Source of the DNA: Lachnospiraceae bacterium
Lineage (GTDB): Bacteria; Bacillota_A; Clostridia; Lachnospirales; Lachnospiraceae
Direction: 5' to 3'
Assembly: GCA_016287765.1 (NCBI GenBank)
Contig: JAEEWS010000030.1
Coordinates: forward strand, 1-33,576
Length of the DNA: 33,576 nucleotides
Below the pieces are notes generated by a model that had not been told where the DNA came from, searched no databases, and saw only the letters and a list, made by a program, of their open reading frames with translations. The translations under genes were made by a program, and so were the position numbers. Shown here piece by piece: positions 33,099 to 33,576 of this stretch. Each line of letters opens with the position of its first letter. Positions within the stretch are counted from its first letter, which is position 1.

Positions 33099-33118
33099 GG
33101 GGGTGCATTTGCACCCCC
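33099..33118. repeat. G/C hairpin after the pyroglutamyl-peptidase-like gene
   Basis: Perfect 8-bp stem GGGGGTGC / GCACCCCC with loop ATTT. No T run follows on the minus strand, so it is a poor terminator for the gene ending at 33140. Sequence and loop (TGCATTTG) resemble the hairpin at 31114-31135. Confidence 0.55.
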
Positions 33119-33139
33119 TTAGGAAGATTAACTTCGGAT

Positions 33140-33576
33140 TTATCTTCCAAACGCAGACTTCATTTTGTTGAGAAAAATTTCATCTGCATATTTGATCGTA
33201 GGAATATGAATAAAGACAGCTCTTCCGTCAAATCTAGTAAGCCCATACCAATATGCTTCATTACACAGGCTATTTTGAGGATTATCCGATATCTCCGCCT
33301 CTACTCCGGCATCCATTAGCGATTTAGTAAGCTTAGATATTTTAAGATTTGAATAAACTCTTGTATTGTCCTTAACTGCAGACTCCTCGATTCTTACTGT
33401 GGATGTCAAATACTTGTCCACGCCAAACATCACTATATATTCATAGTCGTTAGTAATTGAATAGATATCCTTTTGTAGCCCGCCAAAAGAATTAGTCAAG
33501 AGTAAATGTTCATGCGAAATCAATTCTACCAATTTGCCGGAAGCATTATTTTTCCCTTTAAATCCAACAAAAAGAA
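33140..33576 (-). CDS. Pyroglutamyl-peptidase I-like protein (partial, open at the right edge)
   Basis: The frame stays open to the window edge, so the N-terminus is missing; a TTG at 33532 is unlikely to be the start because homology continues upstream as LFVGFKGKNNASGKLVELI, like the opening strand and loop of C15 peptidases. The C-terminal part shows SLCNEAYWYGL (catalytic-type Cys followed by Asn) and AVFIHIP (catalytic-type His), the two best conserved sites of the family. These enzymes remove N-terminal pyroglutamate from peptides. About 145 codons are visible. Overall similarity is modest and the catalytic Glu region cannot be placed with confidence, so I call it family-like only. Confidence 0.5.
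   Translation of the reverse strand, partial: LFVGFKGKNNASGKLVELISHEHLLLTNSFGGLQKDIYSITNDYEYIVMFGVDKYLTSTVRIEESAVKDNTRVYSNLKISKLTKSLMDAGVEAEISDNPQNSLCNEAYWYGLTRFDGRAVFIHIPTIKYADEIFLNKMKSAFGR

Noticed and set aside
1..33576. CRISPR array, tRNA or rRNA genes, intact insertion sequence, prophage
   Set aside because: No regularly spaced repeats of CRISPR size, no cloverleaf or rRNA-like segments, and no transposase, integrase or phage structural genes were seen.

Overview
The window looks like a chromosomal piece of a Clostridia-class Firmicute, most likely a Lachnospiraceae relative. This is an inference from moderate GC, AGGAGG-type ribosome binding sites, sigma-A-type promoters, and the gene set (DUF1846/UPF0371, ThrH, a C69 dipeptidase, HisKA_7TM/HD-GYP signalling). 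Most genes are on the minus strand. There are no rRNA or tRNA genes, no CRISPR array and no intact transposase.

Layout. 0-4.6 kb: the start of rpsF (ribosomal protein S6) with a clear promoter and leader hairpin, an SPFH membrane protein, uppP, a DUF1846 protein, and divergently thrH. 4.6-9.0 kb: a cytoplasmic GH146/GH127-like arabinofuranosidase faces a HAD phosphatase-AlaX editing pair and a small PGDYI-type protein. 9.0-13.7 kb: lysA, then an unassigned structured RNA candidate with its own promoter and terminator, a secreted papain-fold (C39-like) protein with Ig-like domains, and a type I phosphodiesterase. 13.9-15.7 kb: a C69 dipeptidase followed by a decapitated AraC-type regulator.

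15.7-25.9 kb is rich in signalling. A 1336-residue protein combines a 7TM sensor, PAS, histidine kinase, two receivers, HD-GYP and HPt, and is coupled to a two-receiver-fold response regulator. Next come exoA, an EamA transporter and an AlkD-like glycosylase, and then an operon running FtsX-type ABC permease, ATPase, OmpR-type regulator, histidine kinase (24-28 kb). 28.7-30.9 kb: an N-acyl-D-amino-acid deacylase and a low-molecular-weight tyrosine phosphatase.

31-33.6 kb is accessory in character: a TfoX-N-like protein, a palindrome carrying TTGACA three times at exactly 13-nt period, a RhuM-family protein preceded by a small HTH regulator with a palindromic operator candidate, and, at the edge, a truncated pyroglutamyl-peptidase-like gene. 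Two related G/C hairpins bracket this module.

The best candidates for something undescribed are the structured RNA at about 10.45-10.62 kb, the HD-GYP phosphorelay, and the hairpin-bounded HTH-RhuM module. All functions are read from motifs; no searches were run.
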